From the NCBI GenBank assembly GCA_018417955.1, contig JACTVC010000027.1, positions 372,001 through 436,000 of the forward strand: DNA of 64,000 bases, given 5' to 3'. How positions within the stretch are numbered: the first letter of the stretch is position 1; the number at the start of each line of letters is the position of its first letter. The notes below the pieces were generated by a model, which had not been told where the DNA came from, ran no database searches, and saw only the letters and a list, made by a program, of their open reading frames with translations. This stretch comes from Laccaria trichodermophora (lineage: Eukaryota; Basidiomycota; Agaricomycetes; Agaricales; Hydnangiaceae). Below are positions 36,901-48,150 of this stretch, piece by piece. The translations under genes and the position numbers were made by a program.

Positions 36901-39900
36901 CGATCGTAAGCAGTCTGACCTGGAAAAAGTTCCCGCTCAATCTCAGCCCAGTGAGGATTGGTGGTAACAGTCAAAAAAATATCAACTTTTCGGAAGTAGC
37001 GAGCTATAGCCATCGAGTCTTGAAAGGCTTGAGACATGTTGCGAGGACCGCCAGTGTACGAAGATGGGAGAATAACACGTTGACCAAGGTCATTGAGATC
37101 CAAATTGTCTCCATCGTGAGCAGCAGCATCTTCCAGGTTATTGAACCTCGCAGCTCTAAAAATGGGCTGATTCCTCTCTATCCAGGCCAGGCGCTGCTGA
37201 TCAGCAGAAGCAAACATATCGACAACATAGTGTGTGAAGAGCCGACCGCTACGAAGAAGCGTGTTGAACTCGTGGGGGCGATAGTGAATTCGATGGGCCA
37301 CATATCGTGTCAATGTGAGCCGCCGTGACTCAAGATCGGGTCTGGCTTGGGCCTCAAGGCCACGATCCAATCGCTCTTGTTGCCGTCGTTGACGGTTTTG
37401 GACACGATTGTCCCTCTGTTCCACTGTTTCCCATAGCTTCATCTCTGGAAACCAACCATTTTCTCCGCGAGGGAAGAGGAGGGGGTATTGAAGAGGGGCA
37501 TAAGCAGGGTGAAGGTCACTGATCCGCTGCAAGGGCCCAGATCGAAGGCGTAAGACAATGTCCCGTGGTTCTGTAGATGGGTCATCAGGCAGGACAACCG
37601 CAACTTCATCCGCAGTGGGGAGGTTGTAACGACGTCGATCCAGACCGGGAGAAAGTCGGAGTCGAACTACTGCATCATTCACAGCATTATGTTGACGCAA
37701 CACCTCAAAAGCGTAGCGATATACAGGTGCATACTGATGATACTCTCCCAACATCGCCTGAAGTTCATGCATAACATCTGGATCAAGACCTGCATTATTG
37801 TGCATACGTGCCTCCAAGGCTGCGCGAGGCTCAAGTACCCACAGTTGAGCGTAACGTTTAATCTCTCCCTCGGTTGTCAAAGACCCAGAACGATGGCAAA
37901 GTTCCCCACAAATACGAAAAACAGGAGGCCCCCGGCGGAATCCGTCATTGACGGTGCGATCTTCTGATACACCGAGGGAGGTGAACGAAAAGGCACGATT
38001 ATACTTCCATCCTATTTCCCGGAATGCAGCCGATTGGGCATTATCTGAAGTGAGTAACCGCTGAAGAGGTTCTGGAGGGGCCTCGAGTGGAGGAAGTCGT
38101 ACTTTCCCATCCATACAACAGGTTCCAAATCTTGGGTTTCGTTGGGAGCTGTCTGTGAGTTTTTCTACCATCCAATGAAGAGCACCGCAACTGGGGCAGG
38201 CGACATCCATGCGACCAAGGTCATGGCGCTGGGATGGGTCATGGTAAGGGCGACGCGCAGCCAAAAAAAGACCATTCGTTCTTTGTCGCCTCAATCTTCT
38301 TGCAGGCTCAGCCCGATCACTATTTTCAATAGCCTGAGACACGGGACGGAGGTTGCCTGTATAGAAGATTTTGAGCGAAGCAAGAATAAAATAGGAGTAA
38401 CGTCTGCTTACCTCCATTCAAGGCCCGAATCCTAGGATCAGCCTGTTGTGGTTGCTGCCGAGCCTCTTCATGATGAGGGTCTGTCCAAAGCACCTTATCA
38501 GACTGACAAAATGTGTAACTAAATAAATCATACCATTGGCCGCCGTCACATTCATTGGAGTAGACAGGGGAGTATGCAGTCTCATACCATGCTCTGAAAA
38601 TAATATCAGAGACTGGAACAATGAACGTCATTTTAGATAACGACATCATTACCTCTCACTGGATGGGTCTGGGTACGAAGGAGGGAGTGTTGAACTTGAT
38701 GTTGAAGACCATTAGTTATGGATGAAAAGAGAGGGAAGCTTCAAACACACCATTATCCTGATTGTGGTTAGTTTGAGTGGATGGAGGAGTCATGGGAAAA
38801 GCATTCAGCGATAAGACTTGGGTGCGAATAATGAATTAGATTGCAAGAAAGAAATGAATCAGATTGTGGAATACCATTCGGTTGTCTTGGAATATCTTGG
38901 CCAGAAGATGGACCTGCCGTTTGTGTTGAACCTTGAAGCAATGCACGTTCACGTTCTCGACGGCGCTGTTGCGCAAGGGATCTTCGGTTGGCATGACCAG
39001 ATAGCGGAGATGCCACCGCGTGCTGAGATGGATCTGCCAATTGGTTTGATCCTTGAAGCAATGCACGTTCGCGTTCTCGACGGCGCTGTTGTGCTAGGGA
39101 TCTTCGGTTGGCAGAACATGACAGTGGAGATGCCATCGTGGCGCTGTGTTGCTGCTGCACTCCTCCTGCTTGTTGAGCGCTTTGATCAGCCAGAGTGGGT
39201 GGAGGGGTTAAGGGGTGGGTATCTGTGACAATATATGAATGTGCATCAGATCGTAAGGTAGAAGAAAACAAAATACGAAGTACTAACCCGGGGATGAAGG
39301 TGGATCCGTCACTTGTGTCAATCCCCGCAGCAATGCACGTTCACGTTCTCGACGCCGCTGCTGCCCAAGGGACCTTTTGCTGGAAGAACCTATGAACAGA
39401 GGGGTCGTTGTGATATTTTGACTCTCCTGCGTTCGTCTTGCTTGCCCGGCATTGTAATCGACCTGGGCTGGAGGAGCAGGATGAGCTTCACACAGGATCA
39501 AAACAGCTTTCAAAGAAGCTTGCCTTGATTGGAAAGTGGATTGGGTAGTTGGTTTGATGCCTGTAGAAGCGACCATTCGCGTTCTTGACGACGCTGTTGC
39601 ACATGGGATCTTGCATTACAACAGCACACTTGCTGAGGTATCACCGTGTTATCTCGTTGCTCCTGTCATAATAGTTACTCAATGACGTGGTACAACGGAG
39701 AAGAATCGAATTACTGTTGGTTCGCCCAAAGTTCTGGCCATGGGTTCGAGATTTTCATCTTGTTCCCGATTGGCCATTCGCCGGCGTGGTGAAATTTGAA
39801 GATCTTCATACCGGGAGCGGCGGTTTGTGGAGCGATTACTTGCCCTTGCTTTCTCTACAGACCCGGGGGGAGGTGTTGGCGTTTGCGGTCTGGCAATTGG

Positions 39901-40014
39901 AGGACGGCGGCGTGGACTTTCATCAGCGTTGGACAGGGCGCAATCACGGAGAATTTGTCGAGTGCGCTGCTGATGCCGCTGAGGGGAGTTGAGGGTGTTC
40001 TCAGAAGTATCCAT
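33996..40014 (-). CDS. Helitron RepHel transposase (HUH Rep nuclease + PIF1-type helicase)
   Basis: The main exon (38356-33996) is open throughout. It holds the Helitron-like N-terminal region, a Rep HUH motif RGLPHMHILIFL (about residue 550 of the 1,473-codon frame), the two-tyrosine motif KYVFKYIQKG (about 687-691), a helicase Walker A GQGGSGKT (about 1038-1045), Walker B IIWDEIGAQ, and the C-terminal motif KAQGQSVTYVGLD...LYVALSRATS. Rolling-circle Helitrons use this enzyme for nicking and strand displacement. A 55-bp intron (38357-38411) joins it to an upstream exon ending ADPRIRALNG, so the in-frame ATG at 38417 is not the true start. Further 5' exons run to at least 39576, and perhaps to 40014 (MDTSENTLNSPQRHQQ); their joins are only partly resolved. 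All catalytic motifs are intact, so the element may be autonomous. Confidence 0.88.
38930..39610 (-). repeat. four diverged basic 'RSL.QQRRRERERALL' modules in the 5' exons of RepHel
   Basis: The minus strand encodes four copies of a basic, glutamine/arginine-rich module: RSHVQQRRQEREWSLLQ (about 39590), KRSLGQQRRRERERALLRG (about 39360), and two almost identical NRRSLAQQRRRERERALLQG copies (about 39090 and 38970). The last two lie about 120 bp apart within one exon. They precede the zinc-ligand-like CPSCGALHW segment of the transposase. A role in DNA or RNA contact is inference. Confidence 0.65.
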
Positions 40015-40805
40015 GGATGGTTCAACAGGAAGAGAATATGCTTACTTCAATATGGAGGTCCTCCCGACGCGCCAGCGTTGTGATCGCGATTTGGACCCTG
40101 ACTCCAGAATAATCGAGAAGTTTTTATCCCACTTGGCGACAACGCCGCGACGTATCATACTCTCGCCCACCTGCAATGAGACTGTAAGATTCAAAGATGA
40201 GAATGTAAGATTAGAAAGTATGCTTCACAATCACGAATGATGAAAGTATTATGATTGTATTTCAGTAGATTCATGACAGCTGCAAAGTAAATAAAGTAAG
40301 ACTTAGAGCCTGTTCAAAAGGAGGTCGACAGTACAGAGGGGCGACTCAGTGAACTCGTCGAAGGCGTCGGGGTCAAGAAAGGGTGGAGCGTGGGACCAAA
40401 TTACCTACTTTGTCTTGTGTCTTATGTTTATACCATGTAAGGCAAAAGTGCCTTGTCGTATTATAATATAGATTTTCAAATTAAATGAAGTTCGGAATAC
40501 ATAACGTCCGACCGACATTCCAACGCGAGGCTGTGGCATTGATCTTTTTTGAAAAAATGCAACCGGAATGAAAAGCATATCCTTGACCGACGAAAAAAAA
40601 TCTTTCTTTCGGGTTTGACGATGCACGAGTCGAGGACGATGAAGAGGGAAGGAAAGAACATGCCGTAAATCAAATAATCTAATCAAGGCCTATTTTCGCC
40701 GAATCACGTGGTTGACAACGAGCTCGCCGCCTTTCTCAACAGTTCTGTGTTGTTCTCCTTTCCCATCGCCTGCCTGCCTCCCTCCTTCCCGCCCTCCTCC
40801 AAAAA

Positions 40806-41445
40806 ATGTCCACCCAAGCCTCCTCCTCCTCCCAACTCATAATCCCTCAATCCGCAGCAGCAGGCGGCATAACCATAACCCAACCCCCCCAATCCGCCAC
40901 ATCATTCTACAAAATCGCCCCTTCAAACCTCATAACCTTCGCCTGGAACATGACCTCCGTCCTCGCCACGCCCACACACCTCACCGTTTCAGCCGTATGC
41001 GATAATGGGAACACCTACCCTGTAGGACCGACGGATGGGATTATTCCGGGGACGGCGACGAGTGTCGTTTGGGATGTTTATTCGTATCAGCAGGCGCACC
41101 CGAATACCCCGCTTGCGCAGGCTACTTATACGTTGAATATTTGGGATGAGAGAGGTCCTGGGGCGGCGAGAAGGGCGGGGTATTTGCAGCCGAATAGTGC
41201 GTTGCAGTTTGCGTTGTATACGCCTCAGGCGTATACACCGCTGGCGAGTGGTGCGTTTGCGTTTTGCCATCTCCCTTTTTGGTGGTGGCTGATGGGTGTG
41301 GTGTGGTTTGGTAGGATGGACGTGTACGGGGTGTAGTGGTGCGATGGCGCTTGTTGCGCATCCGGCGGTTATAGGTGTATTGGTGTCTTTCCTTATCCTT
41401 TTTCTATCGGGCTTCCACCTCATTCGCTCGACGAATAACCGGTAG
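40806..41445 (+). CDS. DUF7137-type membrane-anchored protein
   Basis: Two exons (40806-41250, 41315-41445) give 191 aa. The core matches the fungal DUF7137 pattern: FYKIAPSNLITFAWNMTSV, HLTVSAVCDNGNTYPVGP, TATSVVWDVYSYQQAHP, ATYTLNIWDERGP and LQFALYTPQAYTPL, then after the intron WTCTGC and a C-terminal hydrophobic span (AVIGVLVSFLILFLSGFHLI). The layout suggests an Ig-like beta domain presented by a single C-terminal membrane anchor. No obvious N-terminal signal peptide is seen, which is usual in several relatives. Function unknown. Confidence 0.85.
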
Positions 41446-41474
41446 GATGGATCTTTGAGAGTATCGCGCTCGTT

Positions 41475-43587
41475 TTGCGCTTGAAATCGTACGTTTCTCA
41501 CTGGTAGGTGCAACCTACGTCTCCCTTAGTTCCCAAGCTGATCAATAGACGGCAGGGCTTCAGCTTTATCAAGTCGCTCGCATGCCATCGTTTCCTAAAT
41601 TCTAGAACTTAAGGACCTCTCATCTCGTAACATTTTCGTTCCCTCCCCTTCTTCCCTCTCCTCTACGCCCCTCTGTCATCTCGATATCATCAGGACAATG
41701 CATACGTCTCCATCGATACACATACGTACCCCCCCATTCATACCTTATCCTCCCCCACCACCCTCATTTAGACTGGTTTGTAAGTAAGTAAGTACGTTGC
41801 AGCAATTATCACCACCGAACTTTAGTATTGGGGAAAATAATTATTTTATTCTTTGCACAACAACCGAAACACCAGTGATGTACTTTCTTCTGGATCGGCT
41901 TTTTTCGCTACAATTTCATTATGCCATGCATAGGTCAAGAAAGGATACTTATTAGATGTTCGGCGACTTTTGTACCTGGATTAAGAATGCAGTGTTCACA
42001 GCATCATAAAGACCGACATTATTAGACGCGCACCTCATTGAATCCCTCGACTCTGAACGCGCTGAACCTCAAATGGCCTCAATTCCCGCTGGAGTCGATC
42101 AACAACACGAAGTCTGTCCACCATCTCCCGAAGGCCCATCAGATGGTCTTGGAGGAAAGGCAGTAAGCACTACATGTGGCTCTCCCTCCACCATTTCGCC
42201 TCACCAATGGCTTAGATTGGGGCTGCCGAAACAAGCGGGCCTCGTTACAGTTGCGTCTTCCCTCACAAATTTACCACATTTGTTCTTACACGTCAAGTCA
42301 TCCAGTGTACTACCGTCTGTATACTCAGAACGGGCCAATCATGTCAAACAACCCAATCTACGCCAACAACCCCTTCATCAGCCGTACTCTTACAAAGTCC
42401 GTCGCGCCTCCTCGTACAGCCTTATCCGTAAAGAGGCATCTTTGCAAGATTGAGGGCCTACCATCGGCTCCTACAAGTTCCACGTTATTCGAGTCACTTT
42501 CAAGCGAAACTGCACTTTCGGAATCCTCTCGATTGGCTTTGGGAGGGTATTCTGGTCCGGGGTTGAATGTGGATGACCCTATAGTTCTCGTGGTAGGAGT
42601 AGAAGACGCTGAAAAGCGACTGGCAAGCACAGTGCAGTCGGAGAACTTACTACCTGAGGCTGTACTCCCCAAGCCCCGTTATGGTACGTCCCAAAATGTT
42701 ATACCAATAACCTTTGCTTACCTATTTTGGTCCAGTCTATTATCGCCTTTACGACGAAGATGGCTCATTGGCATCCAAGATGTCTTTTGATGCGGAAGAC
42801 TCGTCCTTGGGGCGGATAGACACGCACTCCATCGCACCGCCACAAACAGTCTTTTCGATGAGGTCTCAAATTATGAGGGTCGAGAGCCTTGTTAATCGGA
42901 TTGTCCAGGTGTTCCAAGATATGGATGGAGAGGTGCTGATGGATGACGAGACTTACATACCTCTACAAGCGAAGGTTTACCCGGGACAAGATGAAGATGA
43001 GCCCATAACGATTGTTTGTAGTCAAGAGAAGGCTGGGATACCTCAGCCTGAGAACGGGGTATTGGTAGGGCCAGTGGACACAAGCCTCTTGATGCAGATC
43101 ACAGGCGGGGCGACATGGAGTGAGTGAAATTAGTAGATATCCGTTGAGGTGGTATTCACGCTTCTGACAGATCCAGATAAGAGTCTTCAGGCAGACTGGC
43201 TTCCGTTCAAATACAGAGAGATCATGTACACGGATGGGATCAAAACGACAGGCTACATCAAAGGGCGCCCGTGTAAAGATCATTTGAATCTATATTATGG
43301 GGGTATTGCTCATAAATTCTTCACAGGGATCCCCTATAGTGGGTACATTGCGATGAACTCGGCTGGACGGAAAGGATGTGAGTCGCCAGTTTCGACTTCG
43401 CTGATGGCACGCATACTGATGACGTTCGTTTTGCTAGTTGTCCATGACGGTGGGTGACAGGTTTTCACGTGCCATGTCCCTCTTTAAACTTGCTCCGTTA
43501 TCCACTCAGGTCATCTGTTATGCCATCCTTTCAGTCTTTGAGGAGACTTGGTCAGGAACTTATGACAACCTCATCCTTGGCTGGGCC
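41475..43587. repeat. segmental tandem duplication, unit 1
   Basis: About 2.1 kb that repeats in direct orientation at 43605-45785 with a few percent divergence and small indels. Non-coding flanks match as well as the gene (shared 'TTTCTCACTG.TAGGTGCAACCTA' start and 'CATACGTACCCCCCCATTCA' segment), so this is a segmental duplication and not just two family members. Confidence 0.75.
42073..43457 (+). CDS. uncharacterised two-repeat 'YYRLY' family protein, paralogue A
   Basis: Start 42073, first intron at 42163. The product has two similar modules of about 100 residues. Module 1 reads RYMYYRLYTQNGPIMSNN, then SVAPPRTALSVKRHLCKIEG and YSGPGLNVDDPIVLVV. Module 2 begins after an intron: RYVYYRLYDEDGSLASK, IAPPQTVFSMRSQIMRVES, and VYPGQDEDEPITIVC. 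A tail contains ADWLPFKYREIMYTDGIK and ends KGFVHDGG. This matches a repeated-module family I have seen in agaricomycete genomes without a known role. The module resembles a ubiquitin-like or beta-grasp pattern (inference). It is nearly identical in structure to paralogues B and C. Confidence 0.75.
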
Positions 43588-43604
43588 TTTTGAGAGTAAC
43601 GTCC

Positions 43605-45785
43605 CGTTTGGCGCTCGAAATACTATGTTTCTCACTGATAGGTGCAACCTATGTTCCCTTGAGTTCCCAGACTGACTAGCACGCCCTAGGGCTTCAGCTC
43701 TATCAAGTCGCTCGCATCCTTTTAACCCTCACACGCCTGCATCCCATCGTTTCTAAAACCCAAGGAGCTCTCATCTCGTGACATTTTCGCTTTCATCCTT
43801 CTCCCCCTTCTACGCTACGCCCCTCTGTCATCTCGATATCATCGGACAATGCATACCTCTCCATCGATACACATACGTACCCCCCCATTCATACCTTACC
43901 CTCCCCACCCTGGTTGTAAGTAAGTACGTTGCAGCCAAGTTGCAGCAATCATCCGAACTTTAGTATTTGGAAAAATAATTATTTTATTTTTGCGTTGCTA
44001 AGTGATGACCACCAAACGCCAGTGATACTTATACTTTCTGGATTCAACCTTTCCCTCGACTAAGTGTTCAAACGTTTAAAACTCAAGCTCAGCGTGTCCC
44101 TTTCCGCTATGCCATGCATGGCTCAAAAAAGGATATGTATGAGGTTCGGCGACATTTGTACTTCGGATCAAGTTGAATGCAGTGTTCACAGCATCATAAA
44201 GACCTAGACGCGCACTCTTCAACTGCAAATCCGCATCTTGAACGCTGAACCTCAAATGACCTCAATTCCAGCTGGATCCATCTGCCCACCATGTCCCGAA
44301 GGCCCATTAGATGGCCTTGGAGGAAACGCGGTACGTACTACATGGGGGCTCTCCCTACACCATTCTGCCTCACCAATGGCTTGAATATCGTGCAGATTGG
44401 GGCTGCCGAAACAAGCGGGCCTCGTTACAGTTGCGTCTTCCCTCACAAATTTACCACCTTTGTTCTTATACGTCAAGTCATCCAGTGTACTACCGTTTGT
44501 ATACTCAGAACGGGCCAATCATGTCCAACAACCCAATCTACGCCAACAACCCTTTCATCAGCCGCACTCTTTCAAAATCCGTCGCGCCTCCTCGTACAGC
44601 CTTGTCCGTAAAGAGGCATCTTTGCAAGATTGAGGGCCTACCATCGGCTCCTACACGTTCCACGTTATTCGAGTCACTTTCAAGCGAAACTGCACTTGCG
44701 GAATCGTCTCGATTGGCTTTGGGAGGGTATTCTGGTCCGGGGTTGAATGAGAATGATCCTGTAGTACTCGTGGTAGAAGTAAAAGACGCTGAAAAGCGAC
44801 TAGCAAGCACAGCGCAGTCGGAGAGGCTACCTGAGGCTGTACTCCCCAAGCCCCGTTATGGTACGTCCCAAAATGTTATATTAATAACCCTTGAGGCTTA
44901 CTTGTTTTGGTCCAGTCTATTATCGCCTTTACGACGAAGATGGCTCATTGGCATCCAAGATGTCTTTTGATCCGGAAGACTCGTCCCTGGGGCGGATAGA
45001 CACGCGCTCCATCGCACCGCCACAAACAGTCTCTTCGATGAGGTCTCAAATTATGAGGGTCGAGAGCTTTGTTAATCGGATTGTCCAGGTGTTCCAAGAT
45101 ATGGACGGAGAGGTGCTGATGAATGACGAGACTTACATACCTCTACAAGCGCAGGTTTACCCGGGACAAGATGAAGATGAGCCCATAACGGTTGTTTGTA
45201 GTCAAGAGAAGGCAGGGATACCTCAGCCTGAAAATGGGGTATTGGTAGGGCCAGTGGACTCGAGCCTTTTGATGCAGATCACAGGGGGGACGACATGGAG
45301 TGAGTGAAATTAGTAGATACTCGTTGAGGTGGTGTTCACGCTTCTGTCAGATCCAGATAAGAATGTTCAGGCAGACTGGCTTCCGTTCAAATGCAGAGAG
45401 ATCATGTACACGGATGGAATCAAAACGACAGGTTACATCAAACTTGAAGGGCACGCGCAGTGTAATTGTAAAGATCATTTGACTATATATTATGGGGGTA
45501 TTGCTCATGCTCATAAATTCTTCACAGGGATCCCTTATAGCGGGTACATTGCGATGAACTCGGCTGGACGGAAGGGATGTGAGTCCTAGTTCTGACTTTT
45601 TGGATGGCACGGATACTGATGACGTTCGTTTCGCTACTAGTTGTCCATGATGGTCAGTAACAGGTTTTTTATGTGCCATGTCCCTTTTCAAATTTGCTCC
45701 GTCATCTAATCAGGTCATCTGTTACGTCCTTGACTCGTTGAGGAGATTTGGTGAGGAGCTTATGACAACCTCGTCCGTTGTGCAC
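43605..45785. repeat. segmental tandem duplication, unit 2
   Basis: Direct repeat of 41475-43587, including gene B and its 5' and 3' flanks. It ends about 350 bp before the left target duplication of the 7-kb transposon. Confidence 0.75.
44256..45660 (+). CDS. uncharacterised two-repeat 'YYRLY' family protein, paralogue B
   Basis: This has the same exon plan as paralogue A, with a start at 44256 (MTSIPAGSICPPCPEGPL) and a stop at 45658-45660. Both modules are conserved (YYRLYTQNGPIMSNNPIYA; YYRLYDEDGSLASKMSFD). Differences from A are scattered substitutions such as GLNENDP for GLNVDDP, and a short insertion of several residues in the tail region after TGYIK. No stop interrupts the modules, so it may be functional. 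The high similarity and shared flanks indicate a recent tandem duplication. Confidence 0.75.
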
Positions 45786-46137
45786 ACGTCTAGGGTGGTA
45801 TAAACAAGCGTTTCTATTTTCAATTTCAAGACAGTCGAACATTGAGGATACGAAGGAGGATTGCAATTCATCTTGCAGCTGAGGTGGTGTCTACCCTTTT
45901 TGTTGGGAAGATGCATTCAGAAAATTCGGAGTCTGTCACGGTTTTCAATCTGTTTTGGGTGAAGGTTGGCGCTGGTTGGCCGAAGAATTCAGGTCGATAC
46001 ATCATTCGTACACCATATTTTATTGTTAAAAACGATATGTATGCTCCAGAAGTTGGCGAGATAGTATTACGGCATTTGGAGGCTCTCTCTTGAGACTTGA
46101 AAAGAGTTGTTGTCGCGTGTGACAAACTCGGACCATG
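45786..46137. other. spacer before the 7-kb transposon
   Basis: Non-coding 3' flank of paralogue B. No supported feature. Confidence 0.4.
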
Positions 46138-46143
46138 ATTGAC
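46138..46143 (+). repeat. left 6-bp target-site duplication (ATTGAC)
   Basis: ATTGAC directly abuts the left terminus and recurs exactly after the right terminus at 53159-53164. Confidence 0.8.
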
Positions 46144-46186
46144 TATGCTGTTAGATCTGGTAAATAAATAATTCCGCGCGAAAGTG
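46144..46186 (+). repeat. left 43-bp terminal inverted repeat
   Basis: Perfect inverse of 53116-53158. It contains an A/T-rich core and a CCGCGCGAAAGTG segment. Confidence 0.88.
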
Positions 46187-48150
46187 AGCCGCACGCGCGA
46201 AGAAACTTTACGCACGCGCGAAACCCCGCCGCGCGCAGAGTGTACTATGTGTATAGTCTTTACGTTGGGTTTGACTCAATATAAGTACTGTAAGTGGAAC
46301 ACTGCTCTTACATAACACTATAGATAATCCAATAAATATCAGTTTTCTCAATCCTTGTGAGCGCCGTCGTTCAAGACGAACCCTCAACAAACGGACGACT
46401 TCAGCACTGATCCAGGATTCCAGCAGGAGGCTGTAGGAGAAGAGTGGAAGGGAAAGCAGCTGGGAAGGGGATGGGTGGTCGAATGCAAGAGGATGAGTGC
46501 ATTCTAGGTCAAAGAACACGTCTTTGCCTTTGCCAATCCATGCTGACACGCAACTACGGGCGCTCTTGCCGCTTTGGAGGACGAAGCACCAACGAAGCAC
46601 AGGAATGTAGTCCTTCTCGAGCACTTCTGCCCCTTGTGCAAGTACTGGCGCGTCTCCGTTGATTATCCCACCCTCTGCGTCTGCGTTGGTTCTCGTGCCA
46701 CCTCCTTGAGCTCTTCTCGCGTTTCCCCAATGACGACATATGCTTACACTAGCGACGCGGAGGAACCAGGGGATTCGAAGGACAAGGCAAAGGTTGACCA
46801 GGTGACTGAGGAGATGGAGGGTGTAATGGAGGGAGAAGAGGTCAGCCTGGTGCCGTGTGCTCATCTGCACCCCGCTCCACTGACTTTTGTTCGAACAGAG
46901 GCCACTAGAGAACCCATCATGGTGTCAGTAAGAACATCGTTCTCATCAACGGCGTCGGGCCACGTCAACGTCTCCGTTCTTGTCGATTTCCACCCCCAGT
47001 CTCTCGGCGTCTATGGGCAGTGCATCACCATCAATGGCGTCGCAGTGCCTATCGACGGCTTCCTACATTGACGAGTCCAATCTCAATTTCCACCGGGGGC
47101 ATTCAACCTTTTTACCGCGCATTCACAGCGCAATCTCGACCTCGTACTCGTCCCTCACCAAAGAAACAATGCACTCGGCAATCGGCCTCGACCCAACCTC
47201 GACCACTCCCTATAATTCCCTTCCAACCACCTGAATACGGCTGTTGAAAGCCCAGGTACAATGTTTCTCATTGCCACCCTTCAACGCTTTTAACCAACGG
47301 CGTTCGTTAGGAACACGGCCAAGCGTTCCCATGGTGGGCAAAAGAGGCCGCTCGTTTGCGTCAATCCGCCAGCTCAATCACGGTCGCTGAGGTGCCGTGT
47401 GCTCGTTCGCGCCCCACTCAACTAACTTGTTACGATGGCTGCAAGAACATCATCCTTGTCAACGGTCACATCAACAGCATTCCACCATTTTGAGCTCCCT
47501 TTTATTCCCTTTCAACCACCGGAATATACATACAACGTGCTCCCTCTCCCCCACCCTGTATTTCATTCCTTTCCAGCCATCCCAATTACATGTTGTCCTC
47601 TCTACATAATGTTTCTTAGTCTATGAGTCCCCCTCCTCCTTCGGTGCCACTGTACCCTCACCCTCCAAGTCCGACCTCCTCTTGCATCACATAGACACTC
47701 CTAAACTTCAGCGTATAATGATTGGACTTCATGAATATATACTTTCCATTGCATGACATCACTTTCCCACCTTCGGGGACCAAAATCCGGTCCATTTAAG
47801 TCACCCCTCAAGGTCTGAATGTTCTTCTTGACACAGACACACAATTTCTTGACAAGTTTGAGCCTGCAGAAGTACAACATTGCACGCAAAATACGACACG
47901 GAAACACACCAAGACTCTAATCACGTGAATGGTTCGTGCATGTACTTATGACGTTGCTGAGTCTCAAGTTCAAGTCCGTCTCACAGCTCCAAGAGCGCTC
48001 CTTTCTCACATCCCATCTCTGCTGCACCTCTGTTTACTTGTTCACTTTTTGGCTATAAAATATGATCCAGGACCAGAGAAGGGCGACATGGGGAATCAGA
48101 TTGTCTATGGTAAATATCTGTTCACGTTTATTTGGGGATGGAACAGCTAA
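46187..48150. other. left 2 kb of the transposon, no recognised gene
   Basis: Immediately inside the left arm CGCGCGAAA-type motifs recur (about 46196, 46219 and 46235). Beyond that there are open frames on both strands (for example MTTYAYTSDAEEPGDSKDKA from 46731), but none has a recognisable family or convincing splice structure. Confidence 0.35.

Noticed and set aside
34900..38435. Multiple plus-strand frames of 60-197 aa opposite RepHel
   Set aside because: All are antisense to a strongly supported coding exon and show no family resemblance.
40100..40320. Helitron 5' terminus
   Set aside because: The element should start with TC upstream of 40014 on the minus strand, but no candidate stands out without a second copy for comparison.
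46208..46870. 220-aa minus-strand frame inside the left end of the 7-kb element
   Set aside because: It begins in the CGCGCG subterminal repeats, has no recognisable motif, and overlaps equally good frames on the other strand.
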